64,000 bases of DNA from Aquarana catesbeiana (lineage: Eukaryota > Chordata > Amphibia > Anura > Ranidae). Position 1 is the stretch's first letter. Every line of letters begins with the position of its first letter. This document shows positions 1-11,825 of this stretch, in pieces. The position numbers and the translations under genes are program-made. The notes beneath the pieces were generated by a model. It did no database searches. It had not been told where the DNA came from and worked only from the letters and a program-made list of their open reading frames with translations. Location of the stretch: assembly GCF_042186555.1 (NCBI RefSeq), contig NC_133332.1:206921609-206985608 (forward strand). Direction: 5' to 3'.

Positions 1-246
1 GTGGTATAGTATCCGAACAGATCGATATCTGATCCAATCAGATCTATACTAGTGTCCCCAGCAGTTTAGGGTTCTAAAAAACGCAGTGTTAGCAGGATCA
101 GCCCAGATACCTGCTAGCACCTGCGTTTTGCCCCTCCGCCTGGCCCAGCCCAGCCCACCCAAGTGCAGTATCGATCGATCACTGTCACTTACAAAACACT
201 AAACGCATAACTGCAGCGTTCGCAGAGTCAGGCCTGATCCCTGCGA

Positions 247-742
247 TTGCTAACATTTTTTTGGCAGCGTTTTGGTGAACTGGCGAGCACCAGCGGCCTA
301 GTACACCCCGGTCGTAGTCAAACCAGCACTGCAGTAACACTTGGCGACGTGGCGAGTCCCATAAATGCAGTTCAAGCTGGTGAGGTGGCAAGCACAAGTA
401 GTGTCCCGCTGCCACCAAGAAGAAGACAAACACAGGCCCGTCGTGCCCATAATGCCCTTCCTGCTGCATTCGCCAATCCTAATTGGGAACCCACCACTTC
501 TGCAGCGCCCGTACTTTCCCCATTCACATCCCCAACCAAATACAGTCGGCTGCATGAGAGGCATTTTCTTTATGTCCTCCCGAGTACCCCTACCCAGTGA
601 ACCCCCCCAAAAAAGATGTCGTGTCTGCAGCAAGCGCGGATATAGGCGTGACACCCGCTATTATTGTCCCTCCTGTCCTGATAATCCTGGTCTTTGCATT
701 GGTGAATGTTTTGAACACTACCATTCACGAGTTGCGTATTAG
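247..742 (+). pseudogene. piggyBac transposase remnant: N-terminal piece fused to C-terminal cysteine-rich domain
   Basis: Two blocks remain. Positions about 260-540 encode a low-complexity N-terminal region (FGELASTSGL... to PTTSAAPVL) that aligns with the transposase at 27860-27610. Positions about 540-742 encode the C-terminal end, including the cysteine-rich zinc-binding domain CRVCSKRG...CPSCPDNPGLC...CFEHYH, with stop codon at 740-742. The first ~90 codons and the whole DDD catalytic core (about 1.2 kb in the full copy) are missing. A frameshift near 590 separates the two blocks. In the piggyBac family the C-terminal Cys-rich domain binds the subterminal transposon DNA, so this deletion derivative kept the DNA-binding module and lost the nuclease. 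No evidence of expression. Confidence 0.8.
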
Positions 743-2284
743 CGTAGGGTACAGCATTGCACAGACTAGGCACACTTTCACAGGGTCTCCCAAGATGCCA
801 TCGCATTTTGAGAGACCCAAACCTGGAACCTGTTACAGTTATAAAAGTTAGTTACAAAAAAAAGTGTAAAAAAAAAAAATTTATATAACATTAAAAAAAA
901 TAGTTGTCGTTTTATTGTTCTCTCTCTCTCTATTCTCTCTCTATTGTTCTGCTCTTTTTTTATTGTATTCTATTCTGCAATGTTTTATTGTTATTATGTT
1001 TTATCACGTTTGCTTTTCAGGTATGCAATTTTTTATACTTTACCGTTTACTGTGTTTTATTGTTAACCATTTTTTTGTCTTCAGGTACGCCATTCACGAC
1101 TTTGAGTGGTTATACCAGAATGATGCCTGCAGGTTTAGGTATCATCTTGGTATCATTCTTTTCAGCCAGTGGTCGGCTTTCATGTAAAAGCAATCCTAAT
1201 GGCTAATTAGCCTCTAGACTGCTTTTACAAGCAGTGGGAGGGAATGCCCCCCCCCACCACCACCGTCTTACGTGTTTTTCTCTGTCTCTCCTGTCTCAGC
1301 AGGGAACCTGAGAATGCAGCCGGTGATTCAGCCAGCTGACCATAGAGCTGATCAGAGACCAGAGTGGCTCCAAACATCTCTATGGCCTAAGAAACCGGAA
1401 GCTACAAGCATTTCATGACTTAGATTTCGCCGGATGTAAACAGCGCCATTGGGAAATTGGGAAAATTGGGAAATTGGGAAAGCATTGTATCACACCGATC
1501 TTGGTGTGGTCAGATGCTTTTAGGGCAGAGGAGAAATCTAAGGTCTAATAGACCCCAATTTTTTCAAAAAAGAGTACCTGTCACTACCTAATACTATCAT
1601 GGGGGATATTTACATTCCCTGAGATAACAATAAAAATGATTTAAAAAAAAAAAAATGAAAGGAACAGTTTAAAAATAAGATAAAAAAGCAAAAAAATAAT
1701 AAAGAAAAAAAAAAAAGCACCCCTGTCCCCCCCTGCTCTCCCACAAAGGCGAACGCAAGCGTCGGTCTGGCGTCAAATGTAAACTGCAATTGCACCATGC
1801 ATGTGAGGTGTCACCGCGAACGTCAGATCGAGGGCAGTAATTTTAGCAGTAGACCTCCTCTGTAAATCTAAAGTGGTAACCTGTAAAGGCTTTTAAAGGC
1901 TTTTAAAATTGTATTTAGTTAGTCGCCACTGCATGTTTGTGCGCAATTTTAAAGCATGTCATGTTTGGTATCCATGTACTCGGCCTAAGATCATCTTTTT
2001 TATTTCATCAAACATTTGGGCAATATAGTGTGTTTTAGTGCATTAACATTTTAAAAAGTGTGTTTTTTCCCCATAAAATGCGTTTGAAAAATCACTGCGC
2101 AAATACTGTGTGAAAAAAAAAAATGAAACACCCACCATTTTAATCTGTAGGGCATTTGCTTTAAAAAAATATATAATGTTTGGGGGTTCAAAGTAATTTT
2201 CTTGCAAAAAAAAATAATTTTTTCATGTAAACAAAAAGTGTCAGAAAGGGCTTTGTGGGTGATGTGTGACATAAGCTTCTAAAT

Positions 2285-3780
2285 GTTGTGCATAAAATGC
2301 CAGGACAGTTCAAAACCCCCCCAAATGACCCCATTTTGGAAAGTAGACACCCCAAGCTATTTGCTGAGAGGCATGTCGAGTCCATGGAATATTTTATATT
2401 GTGAGACAAGTTGCGGAAAGAGACAATTTTTTTTTTTTGCACAAAGTTGTCACTAAATGATATATTGCTCAAACATGCCATGGGAATATGTGAAATTACA
2501 CCCCAAAATACATTCTGTTGCTTCTCCTGAGTATGGGGATACCACATGTGTGAGACTTTTTGGGAGCCTAGCCGCGTACGGGACCCCGAAAACCAAGCAC
2601 TGCCTGCAGGCTTTCTAAGGGCGTAAATTTTTGATTTCACTCTTCACTGCCTATCACAGTTTCGGAGGCCATGGAATGTCCAGGTGGCACAACCCCCCCC
2701 CCCCCCCCCCAAATGACCCCATTTTGGAAAGTAGACACTCCAAGCTATTTGCTGAGAGGTATAGTGAGTATTTTGCAGACCTCAATTTTTGTCACAAAGT
2801 TTTGAAAATTGAAAAAAGAAAAAAAAAAAGTTTTTTCTTGTCTTTCTTCATTTTCAAAAACAAATGAGAGTTGCAAAATACTCACCATGCCTCTCAGCAA
2901 ATAGCTTGGGGTGTCTACTTTCCAAAATGGGGTCATTTGGGGGGTTTTGTGCCACCTGGGCATTCCATTGCCTCCGAAACTGTGATAGGCAGTGAAGAGT
3001 GAAGTCAAAAATGTACACCCTTAGAAATCCTGAAGGCGGTGATTGGTTTTCGGGGCCCCGTACGCAGCTAGGCTCCCAAAAAGTCCCACACATGTGGTAT
3101 CCCCGTACTCAGGAGAAGCAGCTAAATGTATTTTGGGGTGCAATTCCACATATGCCCATGGCCTGTGTGAGCAATATATCATTTAGTGACAACTTTGTGC
3201 AAAAAAAAAAAAAAAAATTTGTCACTTTCCCGCAACTTGTGTCAAAATACAAAATATTCCATGGACTCAACATGCCTCTCGGCAAATAGCTTGGGGTGTC
3301 TACTTTCCAAAATGGGGTAATTTGGGGGGGGTTTGTGCCATCTGGGCATTTTATGGCCTTCAAAACTGTGATATGTAGTGAGGAGTGAAATCAAAAATTC
3401 ACGCCCTTAGAAATCCTGAAGGCGGTGATTGGTTTTCGGGGCCCCGTACGCGGCTAGGCTCCCAAAAAGTCCCACACATGTGGTATCCCCGTACTCAGGA
3501 GAAGCAGCTGAATGTATTTTGGGGTGCAATTCCACATATGCCCATGGCCTGTGTGAGCAATATATCATTTAGTAACAACTTTTTGTAATTTTTTTTTTGT
3601 CATTATTCAATCACTTGGGACAAAAAAAATTAATATTCAATGGGCTCAACATGCCTCTCCGCAATTTCCTTGGGGTGTCTACTTTCCAAAATGGGGTAAT
3701 TTGGGGGGGGTTTGTACTGCCCTGCCATTTTAGCACCTCAAGAAATTACATAGGCAGTCATAAACTAAAAGCTGTGTAAA
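2285..3780 (+). repeat. Tail array of ~380-bp units in left piggyBac copy
   Basis: A unit of roughly 380 bp recurs here. Landmarks are the block 'ccattttggaaagtagac' (2333, 2720) or its reverse complement (about 2915, 3300, 3680), and 'ggctaggctcccaaaaagt' (about 3070, 3455). The first units are inverted relative to the last two, creating a palindrome at 2634-3004. Related units form the tail of the other piggyBac copy at 20460-21830. The many short open frames across this block are by-products of the repeats. Confidence 0.85.
2634..3004. repeat. Palindrome inside the tail array
   Basis: Left arm 2634-2806 (starting 'ttcactcttcactgccta') pairs with right arm about 2862-3004 (ending 'aggcagtgaagagtgaa'). 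An A/T-rich spacer lies around 2807-2861. It marks where the repeat units switch orientation. Confidence 0.8.
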
Positions 3781-3974
3781 TTCCAGAAAATGTACCCTAG
3801 CTTGTAGACTCTTTAACTCTTGCGCAAACCAATAAATATACGCTTATTGACATTTTTTTTACCAAAGACATGTGGCCGAATACATCTTGGCCTAAATGTA
3901 TGACTAAAATTGAGTTTATTGGATTTTTTTTATAACAAAAAGTAGAAAATATCACTTTTTTTCAAAATTTTCAG

Positions 3975-4183
3975 TCTTTTTCCGTTTATAGCGCAAAAAA
4001 TAAAAACCGCAGAGGTGATCAAATACCATCAAAAGAAAGCTCTATTTGTGGGAAGAAAAGGACGCAAATTTCTTTTGGGTACAGCATTGCATGACTGCGC
4101 AATTAGCAGTTAAAGCGACGCAGTGCCAAATTGGAAAAAGTCCTCTGGTCCTTAGGCAGCATAATGGTCCGGGGCTGAAGAGG
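3975..4183 (+). repeat. 3' terminal module shared by TTAA elements
   Basis: The ~200-bp end 'gcgcaaaaaataaaaaccgc'... to the TTAA is closely matched at 42540-42737, more loosely at about 47750-47925, and in inverted form at 20246-20440. Shared termini show that these elements of very different size could be moved by the same transposase. Confidence 0.85.
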
Positions 4184-4187
4184 TTAA

Positions 4188-4903
4188 ATAGCATAGAAGA
4201 AATATTCCATCTGAAGGACCCCCCTCTACACGGTATTTCATTATTCTACAAAGCTCTTATTGCTCTTCAAAACCCGGCCCATCCGCCCTTCCTGGCTAAA
4301 TGGGAGATCGATCTGGATTCCCTTCTCACAAGCAATCAAAAGGATAGCAATCAAAAGGAAGTCCTGCAACTAGCTCATGCCTCCTCTCTTGCTTCAAAAA
4401 TGGCAGAAGTCAATTATAAATTACTCACCAGGTGGCACTACACCCCAGCCAAACTACATCAAATGTTCCCCGCCAGTTCCCCATTGTGCTGGAGGAACTG
4501 TGGGAACAAAGGTACTCATGCACATGTTTGGTGGACTTGCCCACACATTCGTCCCTTCTGGGCCAACATTCTCAATTTGATACTACAGATCTCAGACGTC
4601 AATCTACCCAATGACCCATGGACTATTCTTTTTCATGCTACTAAAGATCCCATAGGTTCTTACAAGTGCTCACTCATTCTTCATCTGTTGAACACGGCCA
4701 AAGCCCTAATTCCTACTCTCTGGGGCCAACCAACAGTCCCGTCCATAAAAGTTTGGCTACAAAAGGTAGATGAAGTTCATCTCATGGAAGACATTACCCA
4801 TAACATCAAAGGTACTTTTAAGAGACATTTGTTAACTTGGGTACCCTGGATAAAATTCAAGTCCACCTCCTCCTATAAGGAAATTATAACGCAAACCCCC
4901 TAA
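4188..4903 (+). pseudogene. L1/Tx1 LINE ORF2 C-terminal fragment
   Basis: An open frame running from 4046 to 4903 crosses the piggyBac boundary; only the part after 4187 is LINE protein. It contains the C-terminal region of L1-like ORF2: KLLTRWHYTPAKLHQMFP, then a cysteine-rich stretch CWRNCGNKGTHAHVWWTCP, then FW and a hydrophobic C-terminus. The motif is typical of L1/Tx1 ORF2 after the reverse transcriptase. Endonuclease and reverse transcriptase domains are absent. Stop at 4901-4903. About 235 codons survive from a protein normally above 1,000. It is a fragment with no independent function expected. Confidence 0.8.
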
Positions 4904-5427
4904 GATTGTCACTCAAGCATTGTTATTTGAATTCTTCATCTAATAGATAAATCTCTTTCTGAATATGGTCTACTTTCCTCTCACATGACCCGAAAGATAC
5001 AATTATAGCTATCCTTAAATGCGAAGACATGCATGCCAACAATCTCTCCTACCCTATCCCATACCCCCCCTATAATCTCTCCTCCCCCATCTACTCTCCT
5101 CCCCCTTACCCATTCCCTTCTTACTCTCTTTCCTATTCTATTTCTTTCGCTATTCTCCTTAATTAGAGTATTTTCTTTTTATGTTTTGATTCAAATACTC
5201 GCTTAGATGGAAGCCTCTGTCTAGTTAGTTGCTATATTTGCTTGTATTTCCCCCTTCCTGTTTTCAGGGGCAATTGTTTGTTTCCAGACAACTGATGTGA
5301 ATATGTGTGCATTAGAACCTGTGTCATTTTTCTCTAAGACTGTATAATAATGGATACATGTATATCCTTTTCTCTATTTATTATATACATTTATTAAACA
5401 AAAAAACAAAACAAAAAAAAACAACAC
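4188..5427 (+). mobile_element. L1/Tx1-type LINE, 3' end fragment with poly-A-like tail
   Basis: This is the last ~1.24 kb of a non-LTR retrotransposon: the end of ORF2 (to 4903), about 500 bp of pyrimidine-rich 3' UTR, and an A-rich tail at 5398-5427. Its left edge coincides with the TTAA of the piggyBac copy, so the rest of the LINE may lie on the far side of that element, outside the window. Confidence 0.8.
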
Positions 5428-5560
5428 AATGGGAAATTAACAAGGGACACCAACATAGTTGTATCTTTGATCTTAAAAACTCAGGGATAATGGTGTTGTG
5501 GTAACTTCCCCAAAAAATCAAACAACAACCATAATATTAATATTATTTATATCACTAAAA

Positions 5561-6280
5561 AACAAATGCCTTTTAAAATAGGTTTGGCATAACTACATCA
5601 GTATCACCAGCAAAGCAACTTCATTATTATCCCATTAAAGAAGATGAGAATGTGCGCTGCATTTCAACATTTCATCAATTGCTGCGTCATGAATGTTAAT
5701 TTTATATTCCAAACTGTAGTTTACAAGACCGATCTTTCTGGTCTTTCCTTGATTCCGAGCATGCATGTTTGTACTTTCGACTTTTGTGTGACGATTTCTG
5801 TACTGACCATCTGAAAATCAGACATTGAGTTCACATCCGACAAAAATGTTAGGCCTCTTACACACGGTATGAAAATCAGAAGGGAAAATTCGTAAGACGA
5901 GCTGTCTGCGGATTTTCGGATCGTTAGTATGGTGCTTTCGACAGCCGATTTGACTTTTTCGTCAGACAAAAGCTGGATGTGCAGACTATAAATTTTTTGT
6001 CGGATGTGAACTCAACGTCTGATTTTCAGATGGTCAGTACAGAAATCGTCACACAAAAGTTGAAAGTACAAACACGCATGCTCGGAATCAAGGAAGGAGC
6101 CGGAAGAGTTCAGTCTTGTAAACTACTGTTCGTAATCTAGAATTAACATTCGTGATGCGGCAATTGATGAAATGTCGAAATGCAGCTCACGTTCTCATCT
6201 TTTTAAGGGGATAATAATGAAGCTGCTTTGCTGGTGATACTGATGTAGTTATGCCAAACGTATTTTAAAAGGCATTTGTT
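5561..6280. repeat. Foldback (inverted-repeat) element with ~290-bp arms
   Basis: Left arm 5561-5848, beginning 'aacaaatgccttttaaaata', pairs with right arm about 5993-6280, ending 'tattttaaaaggcatttgtt'. The arms differ by scattered substitutions and small indels. The ~145-bp centre contains 'gcctcttacacacggt', a phrase resembling the ends of the MITEs at 7202 and 59745. This is probably a foldback MITE. I cannot define a target-site duplication. Confidence 0.8.
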
Positions 6281-7201
6281 TTGTACGATCTGAAATTTGC
6301 GAATCAACGCTTACCAAACTTCTACTAACACGAAATTAGCAGAAGGGGTCCAAAGGGTGGCGCTTGAGAAATTAACTTCCTCTTTATACACTCATAGTAC
6401 GTCACTATGTTTGTGTTTGTCAAGCGACAATTTGCGGATAGTTCATATGCTAGACAAAATCTTGCACACGCATTTTTGACAAAAATCAGACACTCGGTCA
6501 TCCAACAATCAAACCGTGTGGACGCACATTTTTCCCATCATCATAAAAAACAAAATAAAACAAAAAAAAAAAAACAGACATCCCTTATGCACTTACTGTA
6601 TGCATTGCCACAATATTTTAAGCTAAGTTAGAAGCATCAAAACAAGAACATTTTCTGTGCAAAATTGTGATCCTAACATAATCTATTGCCAAAGATTGTG
6701 TCTACAGATTTCTACAATGGTAATTTGGCCCAACTCAGCTGTGTATATGGTACACAACATAAAATGTACATCTCCTACAGTACAACTACATAATTTCCCA
6801 TATGAATGTTAACAAGAAAAGATGCTATGAAAGCATCTGATGGTTTGCAGTAGACTGCTGGTCACAGTATGACAGCAAAATTAAGTTTACCCTGCACACT
6901 ATATAGTGGTGCATTGATTAAAAGGCCTAATGCCCTATTAAATAGGGCTCTTTTCAAATTGTGTAAAAATGTGTCAAGTATATATTATATTAGTCTATGA
7001 AGAATCCTGTGCAAACAAACCAATGGGCGCTTGGCTGAGTAAACCTCCAGCTATAGTGTGAAATGGAACACTGATAAATATGGCAGCTTCCTGCTCCAGG
7101 CTGATGATTGTTAGGGAGGTGGCACCTGCCAGTGTCCTAACAACCAGAGACACAACCCTGCCTGTTGCATGCAGCTGCGGATTTAGCATGTGTGGAACTT
7201 T
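6281..7201. other. Unassigned A/T-rich sequence
   Basis: No long open frame, RNA gene or clear repeat boundary is visible. Part of 6281-6560 may be the outer portion of the foldback element; it includes 'caaaccgtgtggacgcac', MITE-like wording. An A-rich run lies at 6545-6575. Confidence 0.4.
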
Positions 7202-7385
7202 GTGCGTCGGAATTGTGTACACACGATCGGAATTTATGGCAACGGATTTTGTTGTCGTAAAATGTGAGAACCTGCTCTCAAATTTTGTGTGATGGAAATT
7301 CTGGTGGAAAATGTCCGATGGAGCCTACACATGGTCGGAATTTCCGACAACAAGCTCCCATCAAACATTTTCCGTCTGAAAAGAA
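7202..7385. mobile_element. MITE fragment ('gtgtacacacgatcgg' family)
   Basis: The sequence is an inverted match to about 59755-59960, e.g. 'ttttgttgtcgtaaaatg' and 'ggagcctacacatggtcgg'. It lies immediately at the 3' end of the CR1 LINE, replacing or trimming the LINE's terminal bases. Confidence 0.7.
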
Positions 7386-10167
7386 ATCCTCTACGCAGTT
7401 TTTCTTCTTCTAATTTTAATGAGTGGCCACATGTCTTATTAAACTCCCTTCTGTGAAAAAGTTTTATCCCTACTGTGAGGTCACCAGTACGTTATTTGTA
7501 AATTGAAATCATATCCCCCCTCAAGTGTCTCTTCTCCAGAGAGAATAAGTTCAGTGCTCGCAACCTTTCTTCATAACTAATATACTCCAGACCCTTTATT
7601 AGCTTTGTTGCCCTTCTTTGTACTCGCTCCATTTCCAGTACATCCTTCCTGAGGACTGGTGTCCAGAACTGGACAGTATACTCCAGATGAGGCCGGACCA
7701 AAGTCTTGTAGAGTGGGAGGATTATCGCTTTATCCTTGGAGTTTATTAATTCCCTTTTTAATGCATGCCAATATTCTGTTTGCTTTGTTAGCAGCAGCTT
7801 GGCATTGCATGCCATTGCTGAGCCTATCATCTACCAGGAACCCCAGGTCCTTTTCCATTCTAGATTCCCCCAGAGGTTCTCCCCCTAGTGAGTAGATTGC
7901 ATTCATATTTTTGCCACCCAAATGCATTATTTTACATTTTTCTACATTAAACCTCATTTGCCATGTAGTTGCCCACCCCATTAATTTGTTCAGATCTTCT
8001 TGCAAGGTTTCCACATCCTGCAGAGAAGTTGGCCTGCTTAGCTTAGTGTCGGCCGCAAATGCAGAGTTTGAACTGTTTACCCCATCCTCCAGGTCGTTTA
8101 TGAACAAATTAAATAGGATTGGTCCCAGCACAGAACCCTGGGGGACCCCACTTCCCACCCTGGACCAGTCTGAGTATTCCCCATTTATCACCACCCTCTG
8201 AACACGCCCTTGTAGCCAGTTTTCAATCCATGTACTCACCCTATGGTCCATGCCAACAGACCTTATTTTGTACAGTAAACATTTATGGGGAACTGTGTCA
8301 AATGCTTTCGCAAAATCCAGATACACCACGTCTACGGGTCTTCCTTTAACTAAATGGCAGCTCACCTCCTCATAGGAGGTTAATAGATTGGTTTGGTAAG
8401 AACGATTCTTCATGAATCCATGCTGATTACTGCTAATGATACCGTTTTCATTACTAAAATCTTGCATATAGTCCCTTATCATCCCCTCCAAGAGCTTACA
8501 TACTATTGATGTTAGGTTAACTGGTCTGTAATTCCCAGGGATGTATTTTGACCCTTTTTTAAATATTGGTACTACATTGGCTTTTCTCCAATCAGCTGGT
8601 ACCATTCCAGTCAGTAGACTGACAGTCACAATTAAGAACAATGGTCTGGCAATTACTTGACTGAGTTCCCTTTGTACCCTCGGGTGCAAACCATCTGGTC
8701 CCAGTGATTTATTGATGTTAAGTTTCCCAAGTGTATTTCTAATGCTGTCCTCTGTTAGCCATAAGGGTGCTTCCTATGATGTGTCATGAGGACAAACACT
8801 GCAGTTTTGGTTACTGAAGCCCCCCGATTCCCTTGTGAAGACTGAGGAGAAGAATAATTTCAATACCTTCGCCATCTCCCCATCCTTTGTAACCAGATGT
8901 CCTTGCTCATTCTTTATGGGGCCAATATGATCTGCCCTCCCTTTTTTACTGTTTATATACTTAAAGAATTTCTTGGAATTTTTTTTGCTCTCCTCCGCTA
9001 TCTTTCGTGTTCCATTTTAGCCACCCTAATTGTACCCTTACATATCTTGTTGCATTCTTTGTAAAGTCTGAATGCTGATGATTATCCCTCAGCCGTGTAT
9101 TTTTTGAAGGCCTTTTCCTTTACTTTTATATGCATTTTTACATTTGAGTTAAGCCAATGTATGCCACTGTTAAGCCAAGGACTTTTGTTCGCTCTTTTAA
9201 ATTTATTTCTCAATGGGATGCACAGGCTAATGCCCTTATTTAATATGCTCCTAAAGCAAACCCATCTCTCCTCCGTGTTCTTTGTTTCTAAGATTTTATC
9301 CCAATTTATATCGTCTAGCAAGGTTCGTAGTTTGACAAAGTTGGCTCTTTTGAAATTCAGTGTCTTTGTGTTACCCTTGTGTTTCCTATTTGTGTGATTT
9401 ATACTGAAGCCAATTGACCTGTGATCGCTGATTCCTAAATTGCCCCATATTTCCACATCCGTGACCAGGTCTGCATTGTTGGTAATCAGTAGATCTAGTA
9501 ACGCCTTGTTTCTAGTTGGTGCGTCCACCATCTGACCCATGAAATTGTCCTGCAAGACATTTAGGAACTGGCGAGCCTTAGATGAATGCGTGGTTCCCTC
9601 TGCCCAGTCTATGTTTGGGTAATTAAAATCCCCCATTATGATAACACTTCCTTGCTGCTAATCCAAATTGTGATAGGAAGTCCGTCTCCCCCTTCCTCCC
9701 TCAGGTTAGGGGGCCTATAGCCTACTCCCAATATTATTTTCCCCTTAGCTTCATCCCTTTGGAGCTCTACCCGTAAGGATTCCACCTCCTCCCTAGCTCC
9801 CCTATTGATGCTATCTCTCACATTAACTTGTACATTATTCTTGATATATAGGCATATCCCTCCACCTTTTGTACCCTCTCTATCCTTGCGATAAAGGGAA
9901 TACCTTTGAATGGCTGCCAGCAAATCATGAGAGCTGTTGAACCAGGTCTCTGAAATTCCCACAAAATCTAAACCCTCCTTGTTCAACAGTATCTCTAGTT
10001 CACCCATCTTGTCCGCCAGGCTCCTGGCATTGGTGAACATGCCACGTAGTTTAGACCGGTCGCATACTGTCCTCTTATTGGGTGTTCCGAGATCGCAATT
10101 AGGAACTGTTACTATACTTACCTCGCGTTTATGTGCTTTAATCAACCAACCACTAATAGTGTCATAA
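7386..10167 (-). mobile_element. CR1-clade LINE, 5'-truncated
   Basis: A continuous non-LTR retrotransposon on the minus strand. In order it has the end of an apurinic-type endonuclease (10145-9082), a linker (9081-8690), reverse transcriptase (8689 to about 7740) and the C-terminal tail (7830-7492 and beyond). It begins at about 10167, inside the ORF2 leader, so ORF1 and the 5' UTR are missing. No poly-A tail is expected, since CR1 elements end in short microsatellite-like repeats; the 3' end is abutted by a MITE at 7385. Confidence 0.88.
7410..10167 (-). pseudogene. CR1 ORF2: endonuclease plus reverse transcriptase, inactivated
   Basis: The endonuclease part shows FTNARSLADKMGEL, FVGISETWF and GDFNYPNIDW, ending ISDHRSIGF, all characteristic of the EEP nuclease of CR1-type LINEs. 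The reverse transcriptase shows NYRPVNLTS, YLDFAKAFDTVPH and GVPQGSVLGP. The catalytic FADD box reads FAAD here: the first of the paired aspartates is alanine (codon 8053-8051). Frames break near 9640-9690 (endonuclease), at the stop after FKKYTAEG (about 9082) and near 7735-7745. In CR1 LINEs this protein nicks DNA and copies the RNA by target-primed reverse transcription. The lost aspartate and frameshifts make this copy dead. Confidence 0.88.
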
Positions 10168-10184
10168 TAGAGTGATAAGACTCC

Positions 10185-10360
10185 CTGGCCAATAGGGGCT
10201 TCCTGATTGGCCGGGAGGAGAATGTGTCAGAATAGCGAATATTCATTCGCTAGTGTCACACAACTGGGTGGGATCAGGGCGCATTCTCTTTCCGAGCCCA
10301 TCCTATTTTGAAGCCTATTAGAGCCTCTGGCTCTAATCAGGTGCTTCAAAATACACATTG
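10185..10360. mobile_element. Fragment of a hAT-type MITE
   Basis: It matches the interior of the complete element at 17169-17674, e.g. 'agagcctctggctctaatca' at about 10320 and 17537, with a hairpin around 10237-10254. The ends are not preserved. Confidence 0.65.
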
Positions 10361-11825
10361 TGGGCGGTGCCTGTGCACAGACAATGCACAGGCTGCCACT
10401 GGGAGGGGCAAAGAAGCAAACTGTTTGAGAAATGTGGCCATTGAGTGTGTGTGTGTGTGAGAGGCAGAGACATAAACTACAAGGGGGAGATCTCATTATT
10501 GTGGAAGGGAGGGGAAACACAAATTATTGCAGGGAAACCTAATCGCAGTGTGTGTATGCATGTGTGTGCGTGTGGGGGGCCTGGGGGGGTCACAAACTAC
10601 TGCAGGAAATCTTACCACTGGAATCTCTGAGAGCTAAATAAGCTTTAAGATATATTTTAAATATCTTTTTAAGGGTGTTAGCTTTTATGAGGCACCATTA
10701 ATGTAGAGAACTATGAAATGTGATTTTCCAGCCTGCAAATACCCTTTAATTCATCCCTGTTACATTAAGCAGAGCTGTTTGCTCCAGCATAATGTACATC
10801 CTGTACCAGGCTCTGTTCCTCCGGGTAAATAACCCCCCCACCCCCACCCCTTCGTATTTTGTTGTTGTAGGCGAGAACTGTTAATCTCAGGAAGTTCATG
10901 TGGGTTTTGTCAATAAAAAAAAGCATGGGGTGTTTAGGTCTAATCCTCTTCTTCTTCATCTAACTAGCATCTTCTACTCAGAGCCTCTCTAGGAGGAATA
11001 CACTGGGAAGTTCAGTCCAGCATCTGCTGCATAAAGTGTGTGTTGTCTTGGAAACCGCATCTGCCCCACAAAAGTGCATTTCCCAGCCAATAAATAAGTT
11101 AACAACGGAGGCAGCGGGTGGAAGGATGCCTTTGTTGACTTTTGCTGAAAATGTTAAAAAAAAAAAATAGAAAAGGAAATAAGGAAATTAAACCCTGAAA
11201 GGACAAAGTCGTTTTTATTTTAATCCCCTGGAGCCCGTAGGAGGGTTATGATAATTTACTTCATGCCTTAGAAGTGTCTGCAGTTGTTTATCTGTTGCTG
11301 AAACATCCACCGCTGTGAGCTACTACCTTCTGCTATACCACACTCACAATCGGATTGTGTAAGGTCCCCTGCAGGGAACACAGGCCATTAAAACAGAATT
11401 AAAGGTGTGTGGGGGCAAAAACCCCCTACCACTGCTCAATCCTAAATTGAACATAAAACCCACTTTATACAGAAAAACAACATTCTGCAGTGAGCTTAAT
11501 TTTCATGTAGAGCTTCAATCCCTCCATTATCTGTGAGCCTCACCACTGGAGAACAATTGAGATGTGCAAAAGGCTATAATTGGCAGGTGTAGAACATGAG
11601 AATTATACCTCAGACTGTATGCAAATCACACAGACAATAATAGAGGACTACTGCGTGGAGATTGGTGATCCAGTGCTGCAGTCTGTTCTCACTGCCAGCT
11701 GGTCACTTTGCCATGAATTTATCACACCACTGCAGTCTTCCGGAACCTGAGAGGACAGTTTGTTCCTGCTGCCAATGGGAATCATTTTGGGCATTTCACT
11801 TTTTTTAATTATTACTACATATATT
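10361..11825. other. Unassigned sequence
   Basis: Contains a (TG)n run (10447-10462), a CCCCCA-rich patch (about 10830-10850) and an A run (11157-11168). I see no open frame with recognisable protein and no repeat boundary I can define. Confidence 0.4.

Larger units (their letters stand above)
1..4187 (+). mobile_element. piggyBac-type element, internally deleted copy, 5' end outside window
   Basis: The segment is the reverse-complement counterpart of the larger element at 20242-29647. Positions 1-250 match 28210-28450, the T-rich stretch 840-1100 matches 25770-26050, 1100-1560 matches 22500-22960, and the tail array 2285-3780 matches 20460-21830. The 3' terminus is at 4183, followed by TTAA (4184-4187), the piggyBac target site. 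Its last bases, read inward, have the CC(A/T)CTTCAGCCC pattern seen at the other TTAA ends in this window. The 5' terminus lies before position 1. The element sits directly against an L1/Tx1 LINE fragment, so it probably inserted into that LINE. It cannot encode a working transposase. Confidence 0.85.

Noticed and set aside
904..1206. Leu/Phe-rich membrane-protein-like frame, with a counterpart at 25974-25702
   Set aside because: Both are in the T-rich 3' region of the piggyBac copies. The two translations agree at their ends but are frameshifted in the middle, so the DNA is conserved, not the protein.
4046..4187. N-terminal part of the 285-codon frame starting at 4046
   Set aside because: It reads through the piggyBac terminal module; only sequence after the TTAA at 4184-4187 is LINE protein.
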